A stretch of DNA of 64,000 bases from Spongiivirga citrea (GCF_010671565.1 NZ_JAABOQ010000003.1:186001-250000); one strand, 5' to 3'. Shown: positions 46,332 through 55,470, counted from the stretch's first letter. Made by a program: numbers and translations. Notes: generated by a model not told the origin, from the letters alone.

Positions 46332-46375
46332 GGTCCCCTCTCCTTGGGGAGAGGGTTAGGGAGAGGGGTTTGACC
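46332..46375. repeat. GC-rich palindromic repeat with two alternative pairings
   Basis: CCCTCTCC (46336-46343) pairs with GGAGAGGG (46348-46355) across a TTGG loop, or CCCCTCTCC (46335-46343) pairs with GGAGAGGGG (46360-46368), with outer GGTC/GACC arms. The element is a GC-rich island in AT-rich sequence between the convergent glyS and outer-membrane protein genes. Such interspersed palindromes occur in Bacteroidota genomes; it may also act as a bidirectional terminator. Confidence 0.6.
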
Positions 46376-46401
46376 ATTTCAATTTAGCATTAGTCTCTTA
46401 C

Positions 46402-46938
46402 CTAAAAACGCAGCCCAATCTTTATTCCCCCTTTACCAACAATTTCAAAGTCATCATCGCCATCGGTATTGAAGAGGTTTCTTCCTACTCCAGCATAGAT
46501 TTCGGCGATAAAATTTCTTGTAGTTATAAATTTTGCTCCAAGTCCAACTCCAATTGCAAAATCGGTCTTGGTTTCAAAAGTACTTGAGCCTATAAAAGTG
46601 ACATCATCGAATGTGTAATTCTCATTTTCAACAGAGTTAAGCATTCCAAAGCCTTCTACAAAGAAACCCGCCGCTCGCTTTTTACCAAAATACCATCGAT
46701 AGTAAGGAGAAATATAATAATTGATGTCAACATCTTCATCGATCGGCAAAAAAGCGGATACCCCAACAGCTGATTCCTCATTCAAAATATATTCATATTC
46801 AACTTCCAAAGCACCAATCACTAAAAAAAGTGCATTTAATTTTAGCTCACTATTCTTTAAACTAACGTCTGGTTCATCCTGAGAAAATACAGGTAAGCTC
46901 AAAAAAGCGAGCACAAATAATAGAATTGATTTCTTCAT
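46402..46938 (-). CDS. Small outer-membrane beta-barrel protein (tandem copy A)
   Basis: A 178-residue protein with a signal peptide (MKKSILLFVLAFLSLPVFSQ) and alternating strands typical of an eight-stranded outer-membrane barrel, ending in Phe (GIKIGLRF). The family pattern includes LNALFLVIGALEVEYEYILN near the N terminus, YYRWYFGKK near residue 80 and GVGRNLFNTDGDDDFEIVGK at the end. It is a paralogue of the next gene upstream on the same strand (gap 76 bases). The function is unknown; a surface or structural role is inference. It has no obvious ligand residues. Confidence 0.82.
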   Translation of the reverse strand: MKKSILLFVLAFLSLPVFSQDEPDVSLKNSELKLNALFLVIGALEVEYEYILNEESAVGVSAFLPIDEDVDINYYISPYYRWYFGKKRAAGFFVEGFGMLNSVENENYTFDDVTFIGSSTFETKTDFAIGVGLGAKFITTRNFIAEIYAGVGRNLFNTDGDDDFEIVGKGGIKIGLRF

Positions 46939-47014
46939 TTAAATTTGTTTAGGTTACTGCTCTTAGATGAAAAAAATAAGAAAGGTTGCTTTTCAATCTG
47001 ATTTTATATCAGGT

Positions 47015-47566
47015 CTAAAATCTAAATCCGACCGAAATACCACCTTTTCCAACGAAAGCGTCCTGCAGACTTTCTTGAGTTAAATTTCGGCCCAAAGCAG
47101 CATTTACGTCTAAAGAAAAATTACTGCTTCTGGTAAGTAGCTTAAAACCGATCCCGAAACCTAAGGCAAACGTATTAAAATCTTGATTTATTCTGGGCAT
47201 ATCAACTATGACGTCTTCCGAAAGTGTTCCCGTATAGTAAAGCCCAAAAGCCTCTGCATAAACCCCGTTTGCATAGCGCTTTCCAAAATATACTCTAAAA
47301 TTTGGGCCAATACCGAACTTACCTAAGGCATCGCTACTATCACCATCGTAGTAAGCTGTAGCACCAATACTAGATTCGGAGTTTATAAAATACTCATATG
47401 CAGCCTCTATTGTTCCATCAACAATAAACCAACCAACATTTAATTTAAACTCGTTAGGATAACTAGTGTTAGGACTTCCTTGAGCAAAGCTAGCTGAACA
47501 AGCGAGTAACAATAACGAAAAACGCAATAGCACTTTGTGAAGTTTTTTGATTGGCGATGATTTCAT
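47015..47566 (-). CDS. Small outer-membrane beta-barrel protein (tandem copy B)
   Basis: A 183-residue paralogue of the neighbouring barrel protein. It has a signal peptide (LLRFSLLLLACSASFAQ) and the same landmark positions: LNVGWFIVDGTIEAAYEYFI, NFRVYFGKRYANGVYAEAFG, and the C-terminal ALGRNLTQESLQDAFVGKGG, ending in Phe. The residues around the barrel strands are similar to copy A while loops differ. A single ATG at 47566 gives a normal signal peptide with a long positive N-region. It is likely a tandem duplication with divergence. Confidence 0.82.
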   Translation of the reverse strand: MKSSPIKKLHKVLLRFSLLLLACSASFAQGSPNTSYPNEFKLNVGWFIVDGTIEAAYEYFINSESSIGATAYYDGDSSDALGKFGIGPNFRVYFGKRYANGVYAEAFGLYYTGTLSEDVIVDMPRINQDFNTFALGFGIGFKLLTRSSNFSLDVNAALGRNLTQESLQDAFVGKGGISVGFRF

Positions 47567-47714
47567 TTTTTTGGTTTTGATATCGGAAAATTACTAAACA
47601 TACAACCTCATTTTTTGCCGAATTTCAATAGTTATTAAAAGAGTTTTTAAGATAAATTTTTAAAAGTCATAAAATAGTAATCATTACTTTAGTCCATATC
47701 AAATTATCGCTAAA

Positions 47715-48479
47715 ATGAATATTATTTCTTACAACGTAAACGGCATACGTGCCGCCCTAAATAAAGGTTTTATCGACTGGCTTCAATCTGCAAATCCTGA
47801 TATAATTTGTATACAAGAAACCAAGGCAATGGTTGACCAAGTTGATACTGCTATTATTGAGAATGCTGGTTATAAATATCATTATTGGTTTAGCGCTCAG
47901 AAAAAAGGATATAGTGGTGTTGCCATTTTTTGTAAAAATGAACCCGATCATATTGAGTACGGTACTGGTATTGATTATATGGATTTTGAAGGCAGAAATC
48001 TTCGGGTTGATTTTGGTGATTTATCTGTGATGAGTATGTATTTACCAAGTGGGTCGAATGTTGAGCGAATTGATTTCAAACTAAAATACATGGCCGATTT
48101 TCATAAATACGCCAACAAGTTGAGAGAGACACGACCTAATTTAATTGTGTGCGGTGATTATAACATTTGTCATGAGGCTATTGATATTCATGATCCTGTA
48201 AGAAATAAGAATGTATCAGGATTTTTACCAGTAGAGCGCGAATGGATCGGGAATTTCATCAATAGTGGTTTTATTGATACGTTTCGTCATTTTAATAAAG
48301 AACCTCATAATTATAGCTGGTGGAGCTACCGTGCAAATTCAAGAGCCAATAACAAAGGATGGCGTCTTGATTATGCAATGGCATCGCAACCACTACAAGA
48401 AAAATTAAAACGCGCCGTTATACTAAGCGAAGCGGTGCACTCCGACCACTGTCCTATTTTAGTTGAAGTGGATCATTAA
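47715..48479 (+). CDS. xth: Exodeoxyribonuclease III (AP endonuclease)
   Basis: A 254-residue EEP-family DNA repair enzyme that cuts abasic sites and removes nucleotides from 3' ends. All landmarks are present: YNVNGIRAALNKGF near residue 5, IQETKAM near 31, VCGDYNICHEAIDIHDP near 140, WWSYRANSRANNKGWRLDY near 205, and the catalytic HSDHCPI near 243. It is a full-length cytoplasmic enzyme without a signal peptide. It is followed after 16 bases by an OmpA-family lipoprotein on the same strand. Confidence 0.95.
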   Translation: MNIISYNVNGIRAALNKGFIDWLQSANPDIICIQETKAMVDQVDTAIIENAGYKYHYWFSAQKKGYSGVAIFCKNEPDHIEYGTGIDYMDFEGRNLRVDFGDLSVMSMYLPSGSNVERIDFKLKYMADFHKYANKLRETRPNLIVCGDYNICHEAIDIHDPVRNKNVSGFLPVEREWIGNFINSGFIDTFRHFNKEPHNYSWWSYRANSRANNKGWRLDYAMASQPLQEKLKRAVILSEAVHSDHCPILVEVDH

Positions 48480-48495
48480 TTTTTTAAAAGAACAT

Positions 48496-49458
48496 ATGAT
48501 TAAGAAAATTGCCATTTTGTTGTTTATTCCCATCTTTTTAAACTCTTGCGTATCAGCAAAAGTTTTTAAAGAATTAGAAGATAAATATGCCGATCTTAAG
48601 AGCGAGCATGAATCGCTAGTCGATGATTATGCCAACTTGCAAGCTGAGAAAAATAAGCTGCAAAATGAATTTGCTTCACTAGAGAAGTTATACAAAACAT
48701 CTGAAGACAAGAAAAATGCTTTAGAACGCGATTATGTCGGACTCAAATCAAAATACGATAAGCTTAATGATTCATATGCAGCCTTAGAGAAAAACAGCAG
48801 TGCATCAATCGCTGCAAACGCTAAAAAGAATCGAGAATTATTAGCACAATTAGAAGCCAAAGAAGCAGCTTTAGCCGCTGAAAATGCTCGACTTGAAAAG
48901 CTACAGAAAGAGTTGAATGCACGATCTAATCGCATTAACGAATTAGAAAGTGTTATTGCTAGCAAAGATGCTGCCATGAAAAAGTTAAAAGATGCTATTT
49001 CTAGAGCATTGCTCGATTTTGAAGGCAAAGGATTAACAGTCGAACAACGTGACGGAAAAGTCTACGTATCGATGGAAAACAAACTGTTGTTTCAATCTGG
49101 TAGCTGGGCTGTGGGCTCTGAGGGACAGCGTGCGGTGAATGCATTAGGAACAGTACTTGCTAAGAATCCTGACATTTCTGTACTTATTGAAGGGCATACT
49201 GATAATGCACCCTATTCAGGCAACGGCAATATAAAAGACAATTGGGATCTTTCAACAAAACGTGCAACTTCTATTGTTGCTATTTTGAGACAAAATAGAC
49301 AGATTAAACCAGAAAACTTAACAGCCGCTGGTCGTGGTGAGTATTCTCCTATTGCACCGAATACAACTGCGGAAGGAAAGTCAAAAAACAGACGAATTGA
49401 AGTGATTTTAACTCCTAAGTTAGATGAAGTGACTAAGTTGTTGAATGAGGTGGAATAA
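48496..49458 (+). CDS. OmpA-family peptidoglycan-binding lipoprotein
   Basis: A 320-residue lipoprotein: signal ending FLNSC near residue 16, then a long coiled coil at about 25-175 rich in Lys, Glu and Ala (KYADLKSEHESLVDDYANLQ), then an OmpA-C domain (VLIEGHTDNAPYSGNGNIKD; AAGRGEYSPIAPNTTAEGKS; NRRIEVIL) that binds peptidoglycan meso-DAP. It would tether an outer-membrane lipid anchor to the wall. ATG 48496 is chosen over an upstream start that would overlap xth. It is followed by a terminator. Confidence 0.92.
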   Translation: MIKKIAILLFIPIFLNSCVSAKVFKELEDKYADLKSEHESLVDDYANLQAEKNKLQNEFASLEKLYKTSEDKKNALERDYVGLKSKYDKLNDSYAALEKNSSASIAANAKKNRELLAQLEAKEAALAAENARLEKLQKELNARSNRINELESVIASKDAAMKKLKDAISRALLDFEGKGLTVEQRDGKVYVSMENKLLFQSGSWAVGSEGQRAVNALGTVLAKNPDISVLIEGHTDNAPYSGNGNIKDNWDLSTKRATSIVAILRQNRQIKPENLTAAGRGEYSPIAPNTTAEGKSKNRRIEVILTPKLDEVTKLLNEVE

Positions 49459-49533
49459 CTGTTGAAGCCACAACATTTTCAGCATGGAATGTGCACTTAT
49501 ATAAAATCATAATTCAGTAATTTTACATATATC

Positions 49534-49560
49534 AAAAATCCCATTTAGTTGGGATTTTTT
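49534..49560 (+). terminator. Terminator after the OmpA-family gene
   Basis: AAAAATCCCA and TGGGATTTTTT-type arms (49534-49543, 49550-49560) with a short loop form a rho-independent terminator. It lies just 11 bases before the next gene's ATG, so the promoter of that gene must lie upstream of or inside it. Confidence 0.8.
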
Positions 49561-49571
49561 AATGCTATAAA

Positions 49572-50612
49572 ATGAAATATACTACACTACCCAATACCAA
49601 AATTGAAGTAAGCAAAATTTGTTTAGGCACCATGACTTGGGGCGAGCAGAATACAGAAGCAGAAGGCCACGATCAAATGGATTATGCAGTTGAGCAAGGC
49701 ATTAACTTTTTTGATACAGCAGAGTTATATTCAGTTCCTGCTAGAGCCGAAACATATGGTGCGACTGAAAAGATTATAGGAACATGGTTTAAGAAAACAG
49801 GCAAAAGAGAAGAAATTATACTTGCTTCAAAAATAGCTGGCCCAGGACCCTATACATCTCATATTCGTACAACAGGTTTTACACCAGAATCATTACACGA
49901 TGCTGTAAATGGCAGTCTTGAAAGATTACAAACTGATTACATCGACCTGTATCAAATACACTGGCCTGATCGCAATACTAATTTCTTTGGTAAGCGAGGT
50001 CATGTACACGATGAAAATGAACAATGGGAAGATAATATCAACCAAATATTATCCACATTAGATGAGATTATCAAATCGGGTAAGGTCCGGCGCATTGGTT
50101 TATCTAACGAAACACCTTGGGGAATTATGAGATATTTGCAAGAAAGTAAAATTCATAATTTACCAAAAATCAGTACTGTTCAAAATCCGTATTCATTATT
50201 AAATCGTGCATACGAAGTTGGTAATGCTGAGGTTTCCATGAGAGAAAATGTAGGGTTATTGCCTTACTCTCCTTTGGCTTCGGGCACATTAAGTGGCAAA
50301 TACATCGGTGGTAAGAAACCAGAAGGCGCTCGTGGTACGCTATTTCCTAATTTTGTACTGCGTTATGGTAGTGACCCATCAAAAGAAGCTATACGACTAT
50401 ATGCAGAATTAGCATCAAAACATGGACTTTCCCTAGCCCAAATGTCATTGGCATATATAAATACTAGGCCTTTTGTAACTAGCAATATTATTGGCGCTAC
50501 CACTTTAGATCAGCTTAAAGAAAATATCGACAGTATTAATGTCGATTTAAGTGATGATGTTTTAAAAGGTATTGAAGCTATTCATAGTCAAATCCCAGAT
50601 CCAGCACCGTGA
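49572..50612 (+). CDS. NADP(H)-dependent aldo/keto reductase (Tas-like)
   Basis: A 346-residue TIM-barrel oxidoreductase closely similar in length and motifs to E. coli Tas. Catalytic residues: Asp and Tyr in FFDTAELYSVPARAETYG near residues 50-55, Lys in LASKIAG near residue 88 and His in DLYQIHWPD near 130. The cofactor-binding end has IIGATTLDQLKENID near residue 305. Tas-type reductases use NADPH on carbonyl substrates; the natural substrate is unclear. A terminator hairpin lies only 11 bases upstream of the ATG. Confidence 0.93.
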   Translation: MKYTTLPNTKIEVSKICLGTMTWGEQNTEAEGHDQMDYAVEQGINFFDTAELYSVPARAETYGATEKIIGTWFKKTGKREEIILASKIAGPGPYTSHIRTTGFTPESLHDAVNGSLERLQTDYIDLYQIHWPDRNTNFFGKRGHVHDENEQWEDNINQILSTLDEIIKSGKVRRIGLSNETPWGIMRYLQESKIHNLPKISTVQNPYSLLNRAYEVGNAEVSMRENVGLLPYSPLASGTLSGKYIGGKKPEGARGTLFPNFVLRYGSDPSKEAIRLYAELASKHGLSLAQMSLAYINTRPFVTSNIIGATTLDQLKENIDSINVDLSDDVLKGIEAIHSQIPDPAP

Positions 50613-50636
50613 TAAGCCTTCGATTTAAATATATGA

Positions 50637-50670
50637 AAAAGCCAATTCTATTAAGAATTGGCTTTTCTTT
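50637..50670. terminator. Bidirectional terminator
   Basis: AAAAGCCAATTCT (50637-50649) and AGAATTGGCTTTT (50654-50666) are perfect 13-bp arms with an ATTA loop, T-rich on both strands. It serves the convergent Tas-like gene and the small secreted-protein gene at 50687. Confidence 0.9.
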
Positions 50671-50686
50671 TAAATAATTAATTAGT

Positions 50687-51013
50687 TTAAACAATAAATC
50701 GCAAAACAACGCTATATACCTCTTTCGAATTTTCAACATAAATCGCAAGATTCTTATCGTCTAAGCGCTTCTTTACATATTCTGCTAATTTCTCATTTTC
50801 AGATTTTGACGAAACCACATCCAGTTTGCCATTTTTGGTCACCATGAACTTCAACTGAACTTTTGTTTCTTTATAAATGGTCATTGATGGTTCATCTAAT
50901 AACCTTACAATCTGATTTTGCAATACCTTTACAGGAACTTCTGCAGGTATTGAGGCTCCAAATGCATTTACACTAAATGCTAATACTGATAATAATAAAG
51001 CTACTCTTTTCAT
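50687..51013 (-). CDS. Small secreted protein of unknown function (TonB-C-like)
   Basis: A 108-residue protein with a signal peptide (MKRVALLLSVLAFSVNAFG). The mature part (VQLKFMVTKNGKLDVVSSKS; ENEKLAEYVKKRLDDKNLAI) has the strand-helix pattern of TonB C-terminal-like domains, but without the other TonB features. It is likely periplasmic. A consensus promoter lies 37 bases upstream of its ATG, and no partner gene is adjacent. The function is unknown. Confidence 0.75.
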   Translation of the reverse strand: MKRVALLLSVLAFSVNAFGASIPAEVPVKVLQNQIVRLLDEPSMTIYKETKVQLKFMVTKNGKLDVVSSKSENEKLAEYVKKRLDDKNLAIYVENSKEVYSVVLRFIV

Positions 51014-51049
51014 GTCTTTTTGTTTTTAATTAGACTTTGAGTTACACTT

Positions 51050-51080
51050 CAAAATTATTAGCATATGTTCGCGATGACAA
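51050..51080 (-). promoter_or_regulatory. Promoter of the small secreted-protein gene
   Basis: On the minus strand TTG (51080-51078) is separated by 20 bases from TAATTTTG (51057-51050), a full Bacteroidota promoter match. The ATG at 51013 is 36 bases further downstream. Confidence 0.6.
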
Positions 51081-51473
51081 GGGTTTAAGGTTACCAAAAC
51101 GTCAAATGAACAAGCCTAAATGTTAATGCTCAAAACCATGAAAAAAGTGCAGATTCCATTTTTTATATCTCGTTTTTTTGAAGGATCAATTTTTCGGCAA
51201 TCGATATTATTATTCTAGCAAAATCGGAAAAATCTTATTAAAATTGTATTTTTCCCAATGTTAACTTAACGTTACCAGATTATATTATCTTCATCGTATT
51301 TTTCAATTTCCTGCATATTTTTCATCAAAATATCAAAAAGTGAAATTTTGTTGAATTTTATTCAATCTTATTTCGTTCGACAATTTTTGAATTTTCCAAC
51401 GAAAGTAGAAAAACAGGATAGATGTCATTCCTGTTGAACTCCAAAAAGATATGATCGTCAAAAAGAAAAGAAA
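51081..51473. other. Non-coding spacer between radA and the small secreted-protein gene
   Basis: About 390 bases of AT-rich DNA. The only reading frames are short and lack a recognisable protein. There is a small inverted repeat, TTGAA-TTTTA-TTCAA (51351-51365), and no tRNA-like structure, terminator or riboswitch that I can support. It may hold the radA transcript end. Confidence 0.5.
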
Positions 51474-52835
51474 CTACCCAAACAACCAACTCACAACATC
51501 TTCAATCTTAGCGACTTTGATGATTTCGATTTGAGGATTTTTTAGAGAGAGTTTGCAATATTTAGAAATAAAGATCTTTGTAAAGCCGAGTTTTTCAGCC
51601 TCCAGAATACGCTGTTCTACTCGGTTTACTGGCCTTATCTCTCCGGAAAGTCCGACCTCAGCCGCAAAACAAACATCTTTTTCAACTGGAATATCTTCAT
51701 TGCTTGAAAGAATTGCAGCGACCACTGCCAAATCAATTGCTGGGTCATCAACACTGATACCTCCGGTGATGTTTAAAAATACATCCTTAGCTCCTAGTCG
51801 GAAGCCAGCGCGTTTTTCGAGTACTGCCAACAACATGTTTAATCGCTTAGCATTATAGCCGGTTGTACTTCGTTGTGGTGTGCCATATACTGCAGTACTA
51901 ACTAAAGCCTGAATTTCGATCATCAGCGGTCGCATTCCCTCGAGGGTTGCCGCAATTGCATTACCACTTAATTCTTCATCTTTTTTGCTAATAAGGATTT
52001 CACTAGGATTGCTCACTTCTCGTAAACCAGCACCTAACATCTCGTAAATTCCCAATTCAGCAGTACTCCCAAATCGATTCTTTAATGCACGTAAAATGCG
52101 ATATACATGGTTGCGATCGCCTTCAAACTGAAGTACGGTATCGACCATATGTTCTAATATTTTCGGACCAGCAATATTACCATCTTTGGTGATATGGCCT
52201 ATTAATACTACAGGAGTAGATGTTTCCTTGGCGAATTTCATTAATTCGGCAGTCGTTTCACGAATCTGAGAAATACTCCCAGCTGATGATTCAATATAAT
52301 CCGAATGCAGCGTTTGAATGGAATCGATGATCACAATATCCGGTTCTACCTCTTCAATCTGCCGGAAAATGTTTTGTGTTTTGGTCTCGGTTAAAATGTA
52401 GCAGTTCTCAGCATTAGGATGAATGCGTTCTGCCCTCATTTTAATTTGTTTCTGACTTTCTTCACCAGAAACATATAAGGTTTTATATGGTAATTTTAAC
52501 GAGATTTGAAGCAGTAATGTACTTTTACCAATACCAGGTTCGCCACCTAACAAAATCATACTTCCTGGTACTATTCCACCACCAAGCACCCTGTTAAATT
52601 CAGAATTACCTGTATTCATGCGCGCCTCTTTGGCCGTGTCAATCTCATTTATTTTCAATGGTTTTGAAACGCGCTTGGCAGGTGATTGTGGTGTTTTCCA
52701 ATCAGATTTTTCCACTTTTTGAACCACTTCCTCCACCACTGTATTCCACTGCTTACAGCTAGAACATTGTCCTTGCCATTTTGGAAATTGCGATCCGCAG
52801 TTTTGACAGAAAAAGGTAGTTTTTACTTTAGCCAT
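51474..52835 (-). CDS. radA: DNA repair protein RadA
   Basis: A 453-residue RecA-like ATPase that helps process recombination intermediates. The N-terminal zinc finger uses Cys10, Cys13, Cys24 and Cys27. Walker A is GEPGIGKST at residues 98-106, the RadA-specific motif KNRFG is in ALKNRFGSTAELGI near residue 255, and the C-terminal Lon-protease-like domain begins near residue 300 (DVFLNITGGISVDDPAIDLA). Length and domains are normal. It is transcribed with, or just after, the upstream esterase-fold gene (77-base gap). Confidence 0.97.
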   Translation of the reverse strand: MAKVKTTFFCQNCGSQFPKWQGQCSSCKQWNTVVEEVVQKVEKSDWKTPQSPAKRVSKPLKINEIDTAKEARMNTGNSEFNRVLGGGIVPGSMILLGGEPGIGKSTLLLQISLKLPYKTLYVSGEESQKQIKMRAERIHPNAENCYILTETKTQNIFRQIEEVEPDIVIIDSIQTLHSDYIESSAGSISQIRETTAELMKFAKETSTPVVLIGHITKDGNIAGPKILEHMVDTVLQFEGDRNHVYRILRALKNRFGSTAELGIYEMLGAGLREVSNPSEILISKKDEELSGNAIAATLEGMRPLMIEIQALVSTAVYGTPQRSTTGYNAKRLNMLLAVLEKRAGFRLGAKDVFLNITGGISVDDPAIDLAVVAAILSSNEDIPVEKDVCFAAEVGLSGEIRPVNRVEQRILEAEKLGFTKIFISKYCKLSLKNPQIEIIKVAKIEDVVSWLFG

Positions 52836-52912
52836 TTACAGGTTCCTTATTTAAAACCCGAAATGTACGAAAGTTGGAATTTGAAATTTCAAAAAACAGA
52901 AATTTTCATTCA

Positions 52913-54055
52913 TTAATATCCAAAATCAGCTTTTAAGGCCTCCATGCGTTCAAGGACTAAGTCTTTGGTCATAAAGTCAATCTCAGGTGATGCAAAAGCT
53001 TTTTCGTAGGTTCGCAATGCTTTTTTTGGTTCGCCAGAAAGCTCGTGAAACTCCGCTTCGAAAAAATGGCCTAACATGGTTTCAGGATATTCATTTAGAC
53101 CAAGTACACCTAACTTCTGAAGCGATTCTAAATCTTCCTTCTTTTTAGCGGCAGCATAGATTGCCATAATATCGTTCATGGTTGTTTGCTTTCTAAAACC
53201 GAAGAAAGTCTCGATATCATTATATTTTTTATCCAAGTAACTAAATACATCCGAATCCATTTTGGCAATATTCTCCCGATACTCTTTAACCGTAATTGGT
53301 TTGTACATCCCAAAAATTTGATCCATCGCACTGGCAATTCCATAGCCAGAAACGGCATTTTCAGTCGCGTTGGCAAACTCATCAAAATAAAAACTCAAAT
53401 TCTCGTTAGTACTTGTTTTTAGTTTTTCGTTGAGGGCTTTAATCGCTTTTCGTCCTCGTTTATCGTCATTTTCGCTAGTCGCTAAGTAGTAAAAACGTCT
53501 TTTTTCGGTGCTGTTCAATTTGTCTGCCAAACGCTCCTCCATAAAAGGAGCAAATTTTGGAGCTAAACTCACATAAGCATCAAACATAGGATCCTCCTTG
53601 AACAAGTAATAATTTAAAAAAGCAGCCGTACGATCATGACCAATAATCATCTTAAAATTAGCTGTCTTATATCCTTTAGCTATGTAAGGAACTAGCTCCA
53701 TAGCAACAAACTCAAAAAATGAAGCACCACGTTCTTCAGGCAAACCACTATCTGCATTAAATTTTGTGTCACCAATGCGAACGTCTTCTTGTTCGATTCC
53801 TACAACAATAGCTTCCGGCATTTCCTCCCAATAACTATATAGTTTTGTATTAGAAACGGTTAGATCAAAAAGATATTCGCCGTCTAAAACAATGATTAAT
53901 GGATATGTCTTTTTATCTTCTGCTGAGTAGCTTTCTGGAACGTAAATACTAATATTACGTGTTTCGCCCATCTTGTACGAATTGAATTCTTCATTAAGCA
54001 CTTGGGCATTGATCGATGTAGAACACACCAATAGAAGTAAAAGTAATTTTTTCAT
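52913..54055 (-). CDS. Secreted esterase-fold protein with Asp in the nucleophile position
   Basis: A 380-residue secreted protein (signal peptide MKKLLLLLLVCSTSINAQ) with the alpha/beta-hydrolase fold of the esterase D/enterochelin-esterase type: ISIYVPESYSAEDKKTYPLI near residue 35 and the oxyanion/nucleophile elbow IIGHDRTAAFLNYYLF near residue 138. The nucleophile normally is Ser (GHSxG), but here the codon is GAT, Asp141. The C-terminal third is helical and TPR-like (GHFFEAEFHELSGEPKKALR). It may be a binding protein or use Asp catalysis. ATG 54055 is chosen over a TTG nine codons upstream. Confidence 0.8.
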   Translation of the reverse strand: MKKLLLLLLVCSTSINAQVLNEEFNSYKMGETRNISIYVPESYSAEDKKTYPLIIVLDGEYLFDLTVSNTKLYSYWEEMPEAIVVGIEQEDVRIGDTKFNADSGLPEERGASFFEFVAMELVPYIAKGYKTANFKMIIGHDRTAAFLNYYLFKEDPMFDAYVSLAPKFAPFMEERLADKLNSTEKRRFYYLATSENDDKRGRKAIKALNEKLKTSTNENLSFYFDEFANATENAVSGYGIASAMDQIFGMYKPITVKEYRENIAKMDSDVFSYLDKKYNDIETFFGFRKQTTMNDIMAIYAAAKKKEDLESLQKLGVLGLNEYPETMLGHFFEAEFHELSGEPKKALRTYEKAFASPEIDFMTKDLVLERMEALKADFGY

Positions 54056-54130
54056 GATAAATAGGTTAGTATCTGCTTTCAAGATAGGTATAAATGAATA
54101 AAAGAGGCAAGAATCGCAGTTATACAGGTT

Positions 54131-55111
54131 TTAACTTTCGTTTTTCTGCTTGTTTTTTCTGTTGTAAAACGGAAGAATAAGAAATGAAACGCCCCCGAAA
54201 ATCAGGATCATTATAAACTGTGCGGTCCAAACTATCCAACCAAAAGCTGCACCATCAGTTTCAGCAATTCCGTAAAGAAGAAGAATCTTACCGATTACAA
54301 ATGGATACCAGCCTACACCGCCATTAGTAAATGCAATAGTAAAACTGCCAACAACAAACGCCGATATAAGAATAGGAAAATTTATATGAGAGGTCTCTGG
54401 CAATGCAAAAATGCAGACGTAAAACATTAACAAGTACATCACCCAAATGAAAATAGTATGAAAAATAAATCCCCATTTATTCTTCATTTTAAGAATGCTA
54501 AAAATTCCTTCTTTAATGCCAATCAAAAAGGTCTTTATTTTTTTGCTTATTGCATTATTAGAGTACCGAAAGAAAAGAATGGTCACTACAACAAAAACAA
54601 CTAAGGATACCAAAGCAAATATCAGTTTTTCCTGAGGAAGACTATCAATAATGTAGGCACTTAAAATATCAAATTGTGATAAGAGCGCAATTAGTACAAG
54701 TGCTCCCAAAATAACAAGATCAGCAACCCTTTCAGCAATGATAGTACCAAATGCCTTATCAAAGGGAACTCCTTCATATTTTTTGACAACTAAGGCACGG
54801 GATACTTCTCCTGATCGAGGAATAAACATGTTCATTAAATACGCGATTCCAACGGCCATGATATTATTTGGCACTTTCGGACGATAACCCAATGGCTCCA
54901 GCATATAATTCCAGCGGTATGCCCTAGAAAAATGACTTAATAAGGCAAAAACAATGCTTAATAAAACCCACCCATAATTGGCACTTTTAAAATTCTCTTT
55001 TATGGTGATAAGTTCTTCTGGTGTGAACTTATTATACGAATACCAAATAAGAAATATCCCTAAGCCTAAGGGCAAGATAATCTGTAAGGCTTTAGAGAGT
55101 TTTGGGTTCAA
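54131..55111 (-). CDS. Lysylphosphatidylglycerol synthase-like membrane protein
   Basis: A 326-residue integral membrane protein of the UPF0104/TIGR00374 family, with eight hydrophobic helices. The motif MNMFIPRSGEVSRALVVKKYEGV near residue 92 (first 20 residues characteristic) and FTNGGVGWYPFVIGKILLLY near residue 260 are typical. The family resembles the flippase part of MprF, but no synthase domain is present, so lipid aminoacylation is not implied. The start is TTG at 55111 because the frame meets TAA before any ATG. It lies 4 bases after panD. Confidence 0.88.
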   Translation of the reverse strand: MNPKLSKALQIILPLGLGIFLIWYSYNKFTPEELITIKENFKSANYGWVLLSIVFALLSHFSRAYRWNYMLEPLGYRPKVPNNIMAVGIAYLMNMFIPRSGEVSRALVVKKYEGVPFDKAFGTIIAERVADLVILGALVLIALLSQFDILSAYIIDSLPQEKLIFALVSLVVFVVVTILFFRYSNNAISKKIKTFLIGIKEGIFSILKMKNKWGFIFHTIFIWVMYLLMFYVCIFALPETSHINFPILISAFVVGSFTIAFTNGGVGWYPFVIGKILLLYGIAETDGAAFGWIVWTAQFIMILIFGGVSFLILPFYNRKNKQKNES

Positions 55112-55115
55112 GCTT

Positions 55116-55466
55116 TTAGTTTAACTTGTTGTTGGCTTCGTTAGGAAAAACAAGTGATGGCTTAAAGCTTTTAGCTTCCTCAATATCCATCATTCCGTAA
55201 CAAATTAAGATTAGTATATCTCCGACTGCTACTTTTCTTGCAGCCGCACCATTTAGAGTGATTTCTCCACTATTTCGTGGACCAGGAATTGCATAAGTCT
55301 CTAATCGTTCTCCATTGTTATTGTTAACGATCTGTACTTTTTCTCCTTCGATAATATTCGCAGCATCCATTAAATCCTCATCGATGGTAATACTACCGAT
55401 ATAATTTAGGTCGGCACCGGTAACTTTTACGCGGTGAATTTTTGATTTAACTACAGTTACTTGCAT
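55116..55466 (-). CDS. panD: Aspartate 1-decarboxylase
   Basis: A 116-residue pyruvoyl enzyme that makes beta-alanine from aspartate for pantothenate and CoA synthesis. The self-cleavage site is Gly24-Ser25 in [13 protein letters not shown], at the same numbers as in E. coli, yielding the pyruvoyl group on Ser25. Other family residues follow, including [20 protein letters not shown]. It is 13 bases after panC and 4 before the LPG-like gene, forming a panC-panD operon. A good -7 box lies just 4 bases upstream of its ATG, so it may also have its own transcript. Confidence 0.96.
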   Translation of the reverse strand: MQVTVVKSKIHRVKVTGADLNYIGSITIDEDLMDAANIIEGEKVQIVNNNNGERLETYAIPGPRNSGEITLNGAAARKVAVGDILILICYGMMDIEEAKSFKPSLVFPNEANNKLN

Positions 55467-55470
55467 GGGG

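Noticed and set aside
51120-51218. Short frame in the radA spacer
   Set aside because: Only 32 residues, Phe-rich, with no ribosome-binding or promoter signal.
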